Source: Nannochloris sp. 'desiccata'
Taxonomy: Eukaryota > Chlorophyta > Trebouxiophyceae > Chlorellales > Chlorellaceae
Assembly (NCBI GenBank): GCA_019044685.2
Contig: JAGTXX020000009.1
Span: 124,001-188,000, forward strand
Reading direction: 5' to 3'
DNA: 64,000 nt
Part shown: positions 20,191 to 30,458 of the stretch, one piece after another
Layout of the letters: every line of letters starts with the position of its first letter
Numbering within the stretch: position 1 is the first letter of the stretch
Position numbers and translations under genes: made by a program
Notes under the pieces: model-generated
What the model was told of the DNA's origin: nothing
Database searches by the model: none
The model's input: the letters and a program-made list of their open reading frames with translations, nothing else

Positions 20191-21657
20191 ATGTTACGTG
20201 CCTTGTTTACTGCATATACACGAACCCCAGCCCTCCAGACTGCTCCTATAGCTGCTGCACGCAATTTCATTGCCCCCTTGCTCTACACAGCACAACCCTC
20301 ACCAAGACTTGCTTTCAACCCTCAAGTTGCCACAATGTCCTCCAAAGACGACCAACAACCCACTGGTATGGCCACAGAAGGTCTTCCCAAAGGTCCTGAA
20401 ATCAAAGAACATTCTCAGATTAACAAAGAACACCCCGCTATTGGTATTCAAAAGGAAATGGAGACCCCGCCTGAAATCACTCGCCTCCCCACTCAGCACG
20501 GCCACCAAGACGTGCTCTCTCTTGAAGAGTACATGGGCGTAGGCAAGCTGAAAGGACGTCGAGTTATCATAACTGGAGGTGACTCTGGTATTGGTCTCTC
20601 TGCTGCCGTTATGATGGCTCGTGAAGGTGCTCATGGCATTGCTGTCGTCTACCACCCTTCCGAGCAAGACGACGCTGACACAGCCAAAAAAATGATTGAA
20701 AAAGAAGGCAGTAAATGTTTATTGATTCCTGTAAACTTGGCTGAGGGTGAACCTGCGGCGAAAAGAATCGTTGATCAAGTGGTCGGTGCGTGGAATAAGG
20801 TCGATATCTTGGTAAACAATGCTGCAGTTCAGCATGTCATTCCCAGCATAGTAGACTGTGATCCTGAAGTTTTGGAGAAAACTTTTAAAGTGAATATCTT
20901 CCCTATGTTTTACTTGGCTAAACACGCTGTGCCTCACATGGTCCGTGGTTCTACCATTATAAATACGACTTCTGTGGTTGCCTATCAAGGTTCTCCTTCG
21001 TTGTTGGAATATTCTTCAACTAAAGGGGCCATCGTGGCGTTTACACGTTCGTTGGCAAAGCAGTTGGCACCGAAGGGTATCAGGGTCAATGCAGTGGCCC
21101 CTGGACCGGTAAGTTATCGTTATTTTCACCACTCAATAGATCACTATGCATGGCTTGTGGCTTATTTTTTATTCAAAATTTACCGCTACATGCTGCGATC
21201 TTCTTCTGTTATCATTATGCTATTACACTTCTTTTTATTAGATTTGGACACCATTGCAAGTGTCGACGTGGGGAGCAGAAGCAGCTCGCAAGCTGGAACC
21301 TCCTCCACTAGGTCGCTATGGTCAAGTAAGTTGACGTTTATTTTTTTTATTTTTTTTTTCTCGCCATGCAGATCGTTACCCCTTTGAATCCTGCCACTCG
21401 TGAACAAGAGAACCTGGATAAATGGATGGATAAAGACACTCCTCTTGGAAGAATTGGACAGGTGTGGCAGGGTCTTAGTAGCTTTCTTTTGTAAATTATT
21501 GGTAGTGCTGACTATATATTGAGTTCCTTTCTTCTTCCCTTTTATTGTGCAGCCAAGTGAATGTGGCCCCAGTTATGTCTTTCTTGCCAGTCAAGAGAGT
21601 TCCTTCATGACTGGGCAGGTGCTTCATGTTGATGGTGGAATGTTTGTTGGTTCTTAA
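20191..21657 (+). CDS. NAD(P)-dependent short-chain dehydrogenase/reductase with candidate mutually exclusive exons
   Basis: Classical SDR of the glucose/ribitol dehydrogenase-like branch. Motifs: ITGGDSGIGLSAA cofactor loop, ILVNNAAVQ, catalytic Ser in NTTSVVAYQG, catalytic Tyr-Lys in EYSSTKGAI, VAPGP, and C-terminal TGQVLHVDGG. Exons: to 21108; exon A 21242-21325; exon B 21372-21461; last exon 21553-21657, all phase 0. A and B encode alternative versions of the same segment (see findings), so the product should be about 368 or 370 residues with one of them. The start is uncertain: ATG 20110 is also in frame, but lies only ~40 bases past the polyadenylation motif of the upstream gene; ATG 20191 gives MLRALFTAYTRTPALQT, an organelle-type presequence; ATG 20335 (MSSKDDQQP) would give a cytosolic form. 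Confidence 0.9.
21242..21325 (+). other. SDR alternative exon A (28 codons)
   Basis: Flanked by TTTTTATTAG and GTAAGT, phase 0 on both sides. Reads IWTPLQVSTWGAEAARKLEP and ends PLGRYGQ, which is the segment following APGP in SDRs of this branch. Equivalent to exon B. Confidence 0.8.
21372..21461 (+). other. SDR alternative exon B (30 codons)
   Basis: Flanked by CGCCATGCAG and GTGTGG, phase 0 on both sides. Reads IVTPLNPATREQENLDKWMD and ends PLGRIGQ, matching exon A in start (I-x-TPL), end (PLGR-x-GQ) and length. Confidence 0.8.
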
Positions 21658-21974
21658 ATTGAGCAACACCACCGATAGTGGCGGCTGTGGCGGTGGTGGG
21701 CTGCACAAACCCCGCATCACGGCCAACACTCTTAAGTGTTGACAGCATCTTTGCGGTTTGTACTTCCCTACTACTAGCGTGAATACTATACAAATAGTTC
21801 ACATTCTGTGCATCTCTGCATTTGGATTTTTGAAGAAGGCGCCTTCTTTGGAACCTGCTTTTTGCTTCTTTTTCCACTTCCAAGGGTTATTTTACTTGTT
21901 GCTTACTTACTAAAATCTGTAAATTTGCATAGATATATTACTTGCCAACCCAATAGATTCTGAACAAATCCAAG
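21658..21974. other. Intergenic region after the SDR gene
   Basis: Contains the SDR 3' region with TGTAA at 21918-21922 and the short promoter of the next gene. No gene recognised. Confidence 0.5.
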
Positions 21975-22778
21975 ATGGCTAGTGGCAATAACGCCGATCG
22001 TTATACATCGATCCCAAATCCAATCCCAACAGCAACAATAGCATCTGCAGGCATTCCAGCGGTTCCTGGCCTCCCTCAACCCGAGACAATATACCTTCTT
22101 CGCAGGGAACACCCCCAAATTCAGCTTACCTGGGCTAGCAAGTTCCCCAAAAAGGTTGACAAGCTCAAGCTCCGCAAGGCTGTCACAGTCTTTCCCATTA
22201 AAGTCACCTTGAAAGCTGATTATGATACAAATACTAAAGAGTTTGAGTATGGATGCCATGCAAAGGTATGTAGTTTTAGTTAACATTAAGAAAACACCCT
22301 TCTTTGGAATTCTGAATAAAAACAGTATCAAATTTTCTAAAAAACAAACTCGCCGGCACGGTTGGAACAGGATGTCATTTTCGGTGGAAATATCAGTTTA
22401 AACATCGGAGATCAATCGCTAGAATACCGTAAACGCTTCCACATGCCCAACGGTACACAGCTTGTCTTTGCTGGCTCTTGTGCAGTTAGAGAAAAACGGC
22501 TGCAACCAAATTTCGGAGTGGCTTTAGAATTCGGCGGTGAAATCCATACCCCTGGTTCAATGCCTCTAAATGGTGAGGGCAATGCCGTATGGGCTGGAAA
22601 TCACTTTGACGTACGACAGAGGTTCAGTATTGCACGTGGATTAGGCGTAGAAGTGTGTGGAGGTGTCTCTTTACCTGCACCAACAGCGAGATATACACAT
22701 AGTTCAGGCACGTTGGCGTTGGGTGAAGGGGCCTTCCATTTGCATGTAGCTGAAGTTAATGCCGTATTGATGATTTAG
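21975..22778 (+). CDS. Beta-rich conserved-looking protein, possibly a plastid outer-envelope barrel
   Basis: Not assigned to a named family. Exons 21975-22265 and 22371-22778 (GT-AG, phase 0), 232 residues. After a Pro/Ala-rich N-terminus comes PQIQLTWASKFPKKVDKLKL, then alternating polar/hydrophobic strands (FPIKVTLKADYDTNTKEFEY, VIFGGNISLNIGDQSLEYRK, LVFAGSCAVREKRLQPNFGV), and a Gly-rich closing part (ALGEGAFHLHVAEVNAVLMI) ending in a hydrophobic strand. This pattern fits an antiparallel beta-sheet or small beta-barrel with a buried C-terminal strand, as in organellar outer-membrane proteins; there is no helical membrane segment. The barrel and location are inference. Confidence 0.65.
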
Positions 22779-22975
22779 ATTGAACACTCTAATGGCTATG
22801 AAGAGATCAAAGTGCTATTATGATATTTTACAATGAGAATAACTATTGGCTACACATGAGATGCACCCTTTTAAAATACAGAAAAGGAAAGGGTATATTA
22901 GAAGAGACCGAGGAAGAAAAAACAACAGGCTGGGAAAAAAAAGATTAAGTTTAAATTTATTATTTATGCGTTATA

Positions 22976-25790
22976 TTAATATTGCATGGCAGGATATTTA
23001 ATATGCGATAAACATGCCAGAAATTTAGTCAATTTTGCACGTTTAGACAATTCATCTAAGCGTGCCTGCGCTCTGGCAGTCGCTTCGTGTTGTAATTGCA
23101 TTTGCATTGCAATGGTTCTGCTGACGGCAGTGATGGGAGAAGAAAATCTTGCTGTGGCAGCAGCAGTCGCTGCGATTTGGGACTCTAATTTCTCATTCAC
23201 TAGCATAGTATATAGTTGTGCAGCAGCTTGTGGGGTAATTCGAACACCCTGGGGCTTAACTACCACGGAAAAAGCCGCCTCTTGATTTTGCTGGTGGAAT
23301 TGTCGAGGCTCTTCCTTCCCTCGTTCACGGACCTGCCTCTGCTCCCTTACTGGTTTCCCACCTTTTTCACCGCCAATAATACCCATCATCGACAGCAACA
23401 CCTCCCCAGCTTCAATATCAGAGTCAGTACTTCCAGATTCATCTTCATCTATCATATTATCTGACGGCGACTTTTCTTCGTCAGCTGTCGCTGCTGCTGC
23501 AGTTGCTGCTGATGCAATCGCCAATTCAGTCGCCTCCAACGCTGCACCAAATGCAGGGTTACTATTAGGTCGCTGAACTGATTTTCTTTTAGTGCTGGGT
23601 TCGTTAGACATTGAGTAGGGGTGATATGTCGAGCGGCTAGGAGGTGTCTGAAGTGCTGCTTCATTACCACCACCATCACCACCGCCGCCAATCGCAGCAG
23701 TAGTGGTTGGTGATGCAGATAATAAAAGTGGCAAATCCCAACTCTTCAACCATCTCTGTAACGACATCTCAGCTCCTTCTACCATAATAATACTGTTATC
23801 TCCTTCTCCTCTACGAGCACCCGTACCGGTACCTGTCGTACGAGCAGTACAAGAACCAACCACTTTTTCACCACCACCACCTTGTCCTCCAGTATTAATA
23901 GTACTATTCATAGGCAGTAAATAATCTTCTCTATTAAACTGATTTACTGTCCCCATATGCATTGTTTGAGCCATCAATTGAAATGCACGGATACTCATCG
24001 GACACATATCCCGACCACCCTTTGTGGGTTGTTTATTTCTATTACTAATTAAAGTAACCATCATTGAAGGGACGTGAAGGTCACCGCGGAGGTTTTTGTA
24101 GTTGATTACGATCCACGTAGGACAGATGTCCTTATTATCGTTATTATTCTTGTTATCGGTATTATTAGTAGTCGTAGTATCCGAGGCGGTGGCGGTTGTG
24201 AAATAGTTGTTGTTGTTGTTGTTGTTTGTGATGTTGTTTTGGGGCTTCTGCAAAGGTTGCACACCAAAACTGTTCACTAGACCACCACGAGCCAACGGAA
24301 AGCTTTCATGTATTTCTTTATAAGGAGCAGCGGCGGTATTTGTATTTGTATTTCTAGTTGTCGTGTGTGTGTACAAAGGAGCGTTGACGGCCGCTCCGTA
24401 TGGATTTTTCCGACCTGTTTTGCCCGGACCCCTCTTCCCGAAATACGAAGTATTAGGAGCAGCAGGATGCGAAGCAAGAGCTGGAGAAGGATACGGATGA
24501 GAAATCCCATTGCTTGGGCATGCTTCTTCTTGTGAAGAGATCCTTTGTTGGCGTTGCATTTGTTGGGCAGCTGCATTCAACGCGTCAGCAGGTGACCTTC
24601 TGTCTTCATGCCTAGCTAAATAATCGATAGTGTTATCTGTATGAAGAATATGTGCTTGAGTTTGCGCAGGCATACTCGTGTTACTTACGTACAGATTATT
24701 AGGAGCGCTGTGTGTACGAGGAGATGGTGTGTACCCACTCGAACAGAATCCAGAATGGCCAGATTCTTTATAGCACTCTGGAGAACGCTGGCAGATACCT
24801 AATACATAGCCTGCACCTGCACCTGTTTCTGGTGGTGGTGGCGGTGGCGGTGGGAGATTGTCAATAGGCATTGAGGTGATTCTAGGAATGTTCTTGAAGG
24901 TGCTGATACCATGTGAAGGACGGGGTACAGCCATGTGACTAGAAGAGTGGGGAGCTTCAATTGGAGTATTGACCGCAGCTACTGCTGCTGCTTTTGTGGC
25001 GGTAGTGGTGGTAGTATCGTAGGCGGTAGCGGCAGATAAGAGCAAATCTAGGTTTGAATGCTGAAATTGCTGAGGCGCTGCTGGTGTCTCTGCAACCGCC
25101 GGGGCAGAAGCTCTCTGCTCACCACCACCAGCTGCTGCTGCTGCTGCTCCTAGTGGCGAGAAAACAGTCATTACGAGTGTATTAGGGTCTGAATGAGTAA
25201 TATACGCTTGTAAAATATGGCCTGGGGCAGCTCTGTGTGCCTTCATACATGCCGAAGTGCGTTCTAAAACAAAGATTGGTCGGGGCGCTTGAGCACTGTT
25301 GGCTGTCCATTGTTTGAGAAGCAGAGTCCATTTTCTACCCATTTCATCAGCTATAGTCTGCAGTAGCAAAGACAGTATGAAGATAGAATGAAGAAATCGA
25401 TTTAAAAATAAAAATCACCCGACAGCGTTTTTCTACTTCACCCAAAGTCTTAGAGCCAAATAAAAAAGCAAAAACTTACGAGCTCATAGGTTGCTTTGCC
25501 GTTATCAGGGTTGATAACTTTATCTCCAATGTTGGCTATATCAATGATTTGCGCAGCGTTCACTTCCATCTGCATAGAACGTAGATATTCAAGGTCACAG
25601 GAGAGGCAATTTTTTCTTTTGCTGAGTTTGAGTCGAGGTTGCATTGCACAACATAATCCCGCATGCATGCAAGCTTCTATTTCCTACTCACTTGGTTTCT
25701 AGGGAGAACAATGCGCCCTGTTTGAAGCACAGTATCTGCTAGATCACTGTGGCTGAGCCTTTTATGAAGCAAAATAGTCCGCTCAACCAT
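22976..25790 (-). CDS. B3-domain transcription factor (ABI3/LEC2-type domain) with one C-x5-C-x5-H-x3-C motif
   Basis: Three exons on the minus strand: 25692-25790, 25480-25569 and 22976-25357, all phase 0, 856 residues. The B3 DNA-binding domain fills about residues 1-110 and is split over all three exons: LLHKRLSHSDLADTV, GRIVLPRNQ, then WTLLLKQWTANS, FVLERTSACMKAH, and PGHILQAYI, matching the K-x-L-x-x-SD...GRIVLP and W...VLE-x-T order of ABI3/FUS3/LEC2 domains. The remaining ~740 residues are low complexity, with Asn and Thr runs, and include CQRSPECYKESGHSGFC at residues 252-268, the same motif found six times in the SET-domain protein. Starting at the long exon alone would lose half the B3 domain. 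It sits next to a second B3 gene in the same orientation. Confidence 0.88.
24743..24793 (-). other. C-x5-C-x5-H-x3-C motif in the B3 protein
   Basis: Reads CQRSPECYKESGHSGFC, with the same spacing and the same G-H-x-G-x-C core as the copies in the SET-domain protein. Confidence 0.8.
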
Positions 25791-27024
25791 GGTATTGTCG
25801 GACCCGTTAAAACACAAATTTGCAGCCTTGGGACGCACAGACGTGTCTTCTTTCACGTTTAAATTGTATATCTGGAGCGTATAATCAGTAAGCAGGGCCT
25901 AGAACAGCTGAAAATAAGACGAAGCAGGCTGGGCGGTCCTGCTCGTTGCCTCGGCATGCATTTATTGCCCACTTATTGCCTCATCCAAGAACACGACCTT
26001 AATTCTATCACACATATCATTCCCAGGGACTAATCATTCTAATCTTAATTATTTGTTTACATTGAAGCCTTTTGTATCTCCTCATATGACTTTTGGCCTT
26101 GGATGTTGTTCAGGAGGGGGAAAGAATAGAGAGCAGGTGCATGCATAGGAGAAAAGAAGTAGAGCGTCGTAATTCATGTCTCGTCTAAAAATTGAAAGAA
26201 TTTCTGAAAAGGGCGTCCGCCGGTAGTGGTGTGGGCGCCGTGAGCAGGAAATTGCAACTAAGAAAGAGTAAAGAAAGAGCTGTACAGAAAGAGATAACAA
26301 GAACAGTAAAAAAAATCTTGGAGTTGGGGTGGCAAAAAAGCAAAGTAAAAAAAATGTCGTTGGAAAAAAAACGAGTTAGTTGTATTCAAGGAAAGGGGTC
26401 TTGAGTTGAAAAGTGGAGTTGGCCCAAACCTCTTAACAATTGCGGCGTTGTTTTATTTTTTCATTTTATTGTTGCTAAAGGTGGACAAACTGACTTCATA
26501 GTGTTGTTTGTCCCGAAATCAAAATGGAGAAAAGAGATCCAGAAAAAAGACCGAGGAATAAAAACACCAGGGCAAATAGCTGTGCAAAACAAAGCAAAAA
26601 AAGGGCAAGCAGGCATGAAAGACAGACTTTAGAAAAAAATTTAAATTGCAGAGAATCACCCGCTTCCTCTTTAACTTGTGTAGAGCAGAGAGGGCGGGAA
26701 GAAAAAATTAAAGATTCAAGGGTTTCTAGAGTGTTTGCTATCTAAAAAGCAAGCTAAGGAAGAATAGAATGGGAAAAAAGGTAATATGCTAGTTTTATTG
26801 CAATTTTAGTTTCTATGGGTGAAGTAGATCTGAGGCTATCTCTTCTAGATTCTTTCAGAAGAGAGACGGGGAAAAAGAAAAGGAAAAAAACGGGAAGTAA
26901 AAGAATTTTCGAATTTGACTTGATACAAGCTCTTAAGAGCGCAATTTGCAGGAAAACACCTAATTTAATAGCCCGAGATAATAATTCCATTCCAACACGA
27001 GAGAAGTAGAGTAGTATATACTTT
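25791..27024. other. Intergenic region between the two B3 genes; purine-rich on the plus strand
   Basis: 1.2 kb with no gene recognised. Bases ~26160-26900 are strongly A/G-rich on the plus strand, hence pyrimidine-rich on the strand from which both neighbours are transcribed. Small open frames here (for example 26192-26404 and 26524-26745, Lys/Arg-rich) look like products of this composition. Confidence 0.5.
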
Positions 27025-28751
27025 TTAATAACCAAATTGACTGAGAAACGCTTCTACATGACTTGGTGCAACAAGACCAAGACCGCCGCCACCGACCAAG
27101 AGCGGCAACTCAGTGGACGCATTACTAATAGCCACCCCATGTTGCTGATTCTGCACCAACCTCACATTAGTACTATGTGTGTGCTGCTCCTGGTGTGCCC
27201 TCTGTTGATGGTGCTGACTCACACGGAAGTTGCGAATTGCATTGGCTACAACCATCGCAGCATGGCTCACCATGTCCATTTCAGGCCACACAGTAGCACC
27301 AGATTGGACAACAGGACGAGTGATGGCTGCTTCTTGATGCATTAATCCTTGAATAAAGTGATCACTGGTAGGTGCGGCGGTACTGCTGGTGACATAACTT
27401 GATTGCGCACGCTGGCGTTGTTCGTGTTGTTGCTGGGGCCCATGATTGAAGCAAAAGTGAGATTTTGGAGGTTGTTGTTGTTGCTGTTGCTGAGGAGGTG
27501 GTGGAGGGGGGAAGTGGGGGAGGGTGTCGAGAGTTTCCAAAGAGTAGCTTAAGAGCGCTTCTTGAAAGGGAGAGACCACAGGGTCGACTGAACCATCGTT
27601 GTTGCTATTGTTCTTAGAGGGAGGAACAGAAACAAAAGCAGAGGCAGGTACGGGTGGAGGGGGTAAGGAGCCTTGACGAGAAGCTTGATGCTTCTTGGCA
27701 GGAAGAGGGGTCGGCGCCTTGTATTTAATCCTAGTGATTTTGGGCTTCTTGGTTAAGGTAATCTGAGACTCCATAGACAGCTCACTGTCGCACAAAGCAG
27801 CAGGGCTGGATCCACTGACGCCAGAACTGATAGTATCTTCATTTTTAAGAGAAAAATTGGAGCTGGTGTCAGAAGCCATGAACATCAAAGCCGTCGCTGC
27901 AGCCAAATCAGCTGAAGAGTGAGGAATAGAGCCAGCAGAAGCAGAAATGGCTAACGCGCTTTGTTCAGGGGAAGAGGGGGCAGGGGTAGAGGGCCCCATT
28001 GAACTGTTATTCCTTTTTAAAGAAATAACAGAGCCTCGGCGTTTCAATTGAGCGGCGGCGGCAGTGCTAGTGGTGGCTCCAGCAAAGGAAGTAGGATTAC
28101 TGAGTTTGCGTTTGATTCCACTAGCATGCGATTCTATCATACACATATCGGTACGCATTTGAAGTTTATTATCCTCAGTGACCACAATCGCAAGGATGTC
28201 ACCTGGCTTCATCGGGTGGGCCTCCATAAAAGCCGAGGTATTTTCCAGGACAAAGGTAGGACGATGTTGCCCCGATACCACGTTTTGCCAGGTCTTCAAG
28301 GTGACAATAAACTCAGTGTTGTATTCATCCAGGATGCTTAAATTAACGGAGAGACGGGGGACAAGATTTGCTTTGAGAGAAGCAGCAGCGGAACCTGCGC
28401 CTCCTAGACGGAGGAGCTGATCGAGGCAGCATTCGACCTGCGGAGGGGTAGCGGGAGAAACTTTAGACATGTATATTAACTAATAATAGAAAATATAGCC
28501 ATTGCTTCAAGCAATTTGCTTGCAAGTAAGTTGAGAAAATTCGAGTGCCCCATGACAAAATAAAAACGTGCCTGAGCCCTGGGTAACACCACACGTCCAG
28601 ATTTCGAGACGCCAAAGGACGTATCGGACATCGTTAATGCCTTTAGAATTAGTGTAGAGCCTACAAAGGAATGAGAAGATATGGGTAAAAAGATACAAAG
28701 ATGAAAGGTTACATCGAGCCTCACGGGGCGCTTACCTGAGGAGTCGCTCAT
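27025..28751 (-). CDS. Second B3-domain transcription factor
   Basis: Exons 28736-28751 (MSDSS), 28572-28660 and 27025-28437, giving about 505 residues. The B3 domain spans roughly residues 8-130: LILKALTMSDTSFG, SGRVVLPRAQ, VECCLDQLLRL, VTLKTWQNVV, FVLENTSAFMEAHPMKPGD. Joining exon 2 to exon 3 this way aligns well with the neighbouring B3 protein but uses a GC-AG intron (GCACGT donor after CAG at 28572); no GT donor keeps the frame. The rest is Ser/Pro-rich with a Gln run and a Pro run (FPPPPPPQQQQQ) and basic patches (GIKRKLSN, KKPKITRIKYK). Similar domain, intron placement and orientation to the previous gene suggest an old tandem duplication, although the tails share little. Confidence 0.8.
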
Positions 28752-29188
28752 TTTACTGTGCATATGCTGTGTAGCTCGTGTGATAATGCCAAAGAAAGAC
28801 CAACGCCGCCGCCAATTTGTGATAGCGAGCTTTTGCCTGAATGGTCCTTGTCAGTCGAGAAATCAAATTGCAACGGTCAGAAGTTCCGCTCGTCAGAGAT
28901 ATTTGCAAGATAGGCGTCCTAATATATGCATGTAAAACTGAAATGATGAAGATCAGCGGAATCAAGCCAAAATAAAGCTGCGCTCTTCTTGAAAGGGTCC
29001 TTTTTTGGTCCCTCTGAGAGCTCCTCCACAGCGATGGGTAGCTACCCTTCGATTGCGAATCGCTATTTGCGATCACCTCATCTTTTCTGGTCTTGGTTTA
29101 TGATACAGCGTGAGCTTCTTATCTTACATGTAAAAAGAATTAATTTGTGTTCTATTTGAGTTTACTTAAAGCGCATATTGTTGACCAT
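28752..29188. other. Intergenic region, no gene recognised
   Basis: Upstream of the second B3 gene and downstream of the plastid membrane protein gene. No gene, RNA or strong motif seen. Confidence 0.5.
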
Positions 29189-30071
29189 TTACTTGTTTTT
29201 ACCCAGGTTATCTTTTGCCCAAGCGGCAACTCCAGAGCCGATCTAGGAATCACAAGGAAAGGCACATGAAAATGAGTTAGACAAACTTTTAACAATTACA
29301 AACTCCTTTTAGGTTTAATTCATGCAATTTATCACAATTTAACACACAATTACTTACAGAACCTAGCATGAGGAGTCCAATTGCAGGCTGGAAGACCCAT
29401 TGCCAACATACCAACCAAAAATCCAACAACGCCTGTTCAGTTTGAGAAATCGAAACGAGTTAATTTCACCGAATAATACCTTCCAAAGTCAGTATAGAGA
29501 CCCTCTTGTGCAGTACCGGCTTAGAATAGAAAATATGAGTAAAAGAATCTCTGAAATTCAAATAAAAATTAAAAATAAATGCTTACCGAACTTTCAAACG
29601 CAAGGTTCACTGCCAAACTCACTCCCAGCGACACTAACGCAAACACCACAAAGAAAAAGTCAGCAATTAAAAACTTGTCAATTGCTTCTTTAAGTGCAAA
29701 ATTTGGTGCATCAGCGTTGTCAGCTGCTGTGCGAGCGGTAGGAATTGAAACAGGTTGAAATCGACCGGGTGTTGTTTGAACAGTGGATTGCCGCTGCTTA
29801 TATCGTTCCATATCCTCTTTTAACTGCCTATCTAAATCATCAACACCTGTTTCAAAAGTATATTGGAGCTTTTAAATGAAAATGCAGAGAAAAAGTAGTA
29901 TTAGCAGAGGAGCGGCGGTGGTGTCTTACCATTATCGGGGTTGGCTTTTACTGGTAGTTTGAGAGGTTTTGGAAGCCTTACTGGCCTCGAGCTGAAGTTA
30001 TTAAATGGTGTAAAAACTCTAGATACGCCAGCTCGGCCAGTAAAAGCGGTGTTCAAGCTCATGGTTGTCAT
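29189..30071 (-). CDS. Plastid-targeted two-helix membrane protein, function unknown
   Basis: Reconstructed from small exons: 29930-30071, 29587-29846, a probable 33-base exon 29470-29502, 29358-29432 and 29189-29242. The N-terminus (TTMSLNTAFTGRAGVSRVFT) is a typical transit peptide. A soluble part follows (GVDDLDRQLKEDMERYKQRQ), then a first membrane helix FLIADFFFVVFALVSLGVSL, a short loop, and a second hydrophobic segment FQPAIGLLMLGS running into IGSGVAAWAKDNLGKNK at the C-terminus. The small third exon reads GLYTDFGRYYS and is chosen because it alone keeps the reading frame with sensible protein on both sides, but its acceptor has a poor pyrimidine tract. Probably a thylakoid or inner-envelope protein; family name not recalled. 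Confidence 0.7.
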
Positions 30072-30458
30072 GGATCAAATGAAAATTGTTGCTTAAAAAA
30101 ATTGAATCCAAGGACGGGATGCTCAGCAATCTTTCCAACTTCAAAATAAATGCAGAAGACCTTGAAAACTAAAATATTAACAAAGATCAGTGAAAATTTC
30201 AAGCACATCTCAATCCAAAAAAACAACACGTGCTGAGAAAATTTGATAAATAGAATCAAATGCACCAACTTTCGAGCATATATTAATATTTTAAAAGTCA
30301 TCAGACATCACCGTATTTAGCGTTTAAGAAGCTGAGCGAGCCAACCACCGATTGCTCACATTTTAGGGCAAAATTGCATGCAGGTCTCGTGCAGCATATA
30401 CATCGGTCTTAACTCATTTTCCTGATTTTCGAATTAGTAAAACTGCACTGGCCAAATT
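30072..30458. promoter_or_regulatory. Divergent promoter region between the plastid membrane protein and POT transporter genes
   Basis: 387 bases between two divergent starts. Holds GCTGAGCGAGCCAA at 30331-30344, a 14-mer also found at 36893. No gene recognised. Confidence 0.4.

Noticed and set aside
26192..26745. Two Lys/Arg-rich plus-strand frames between the B3 genes
   Set aside because: They follow from the A/G-rich strand composition and show no recognisable protein features.
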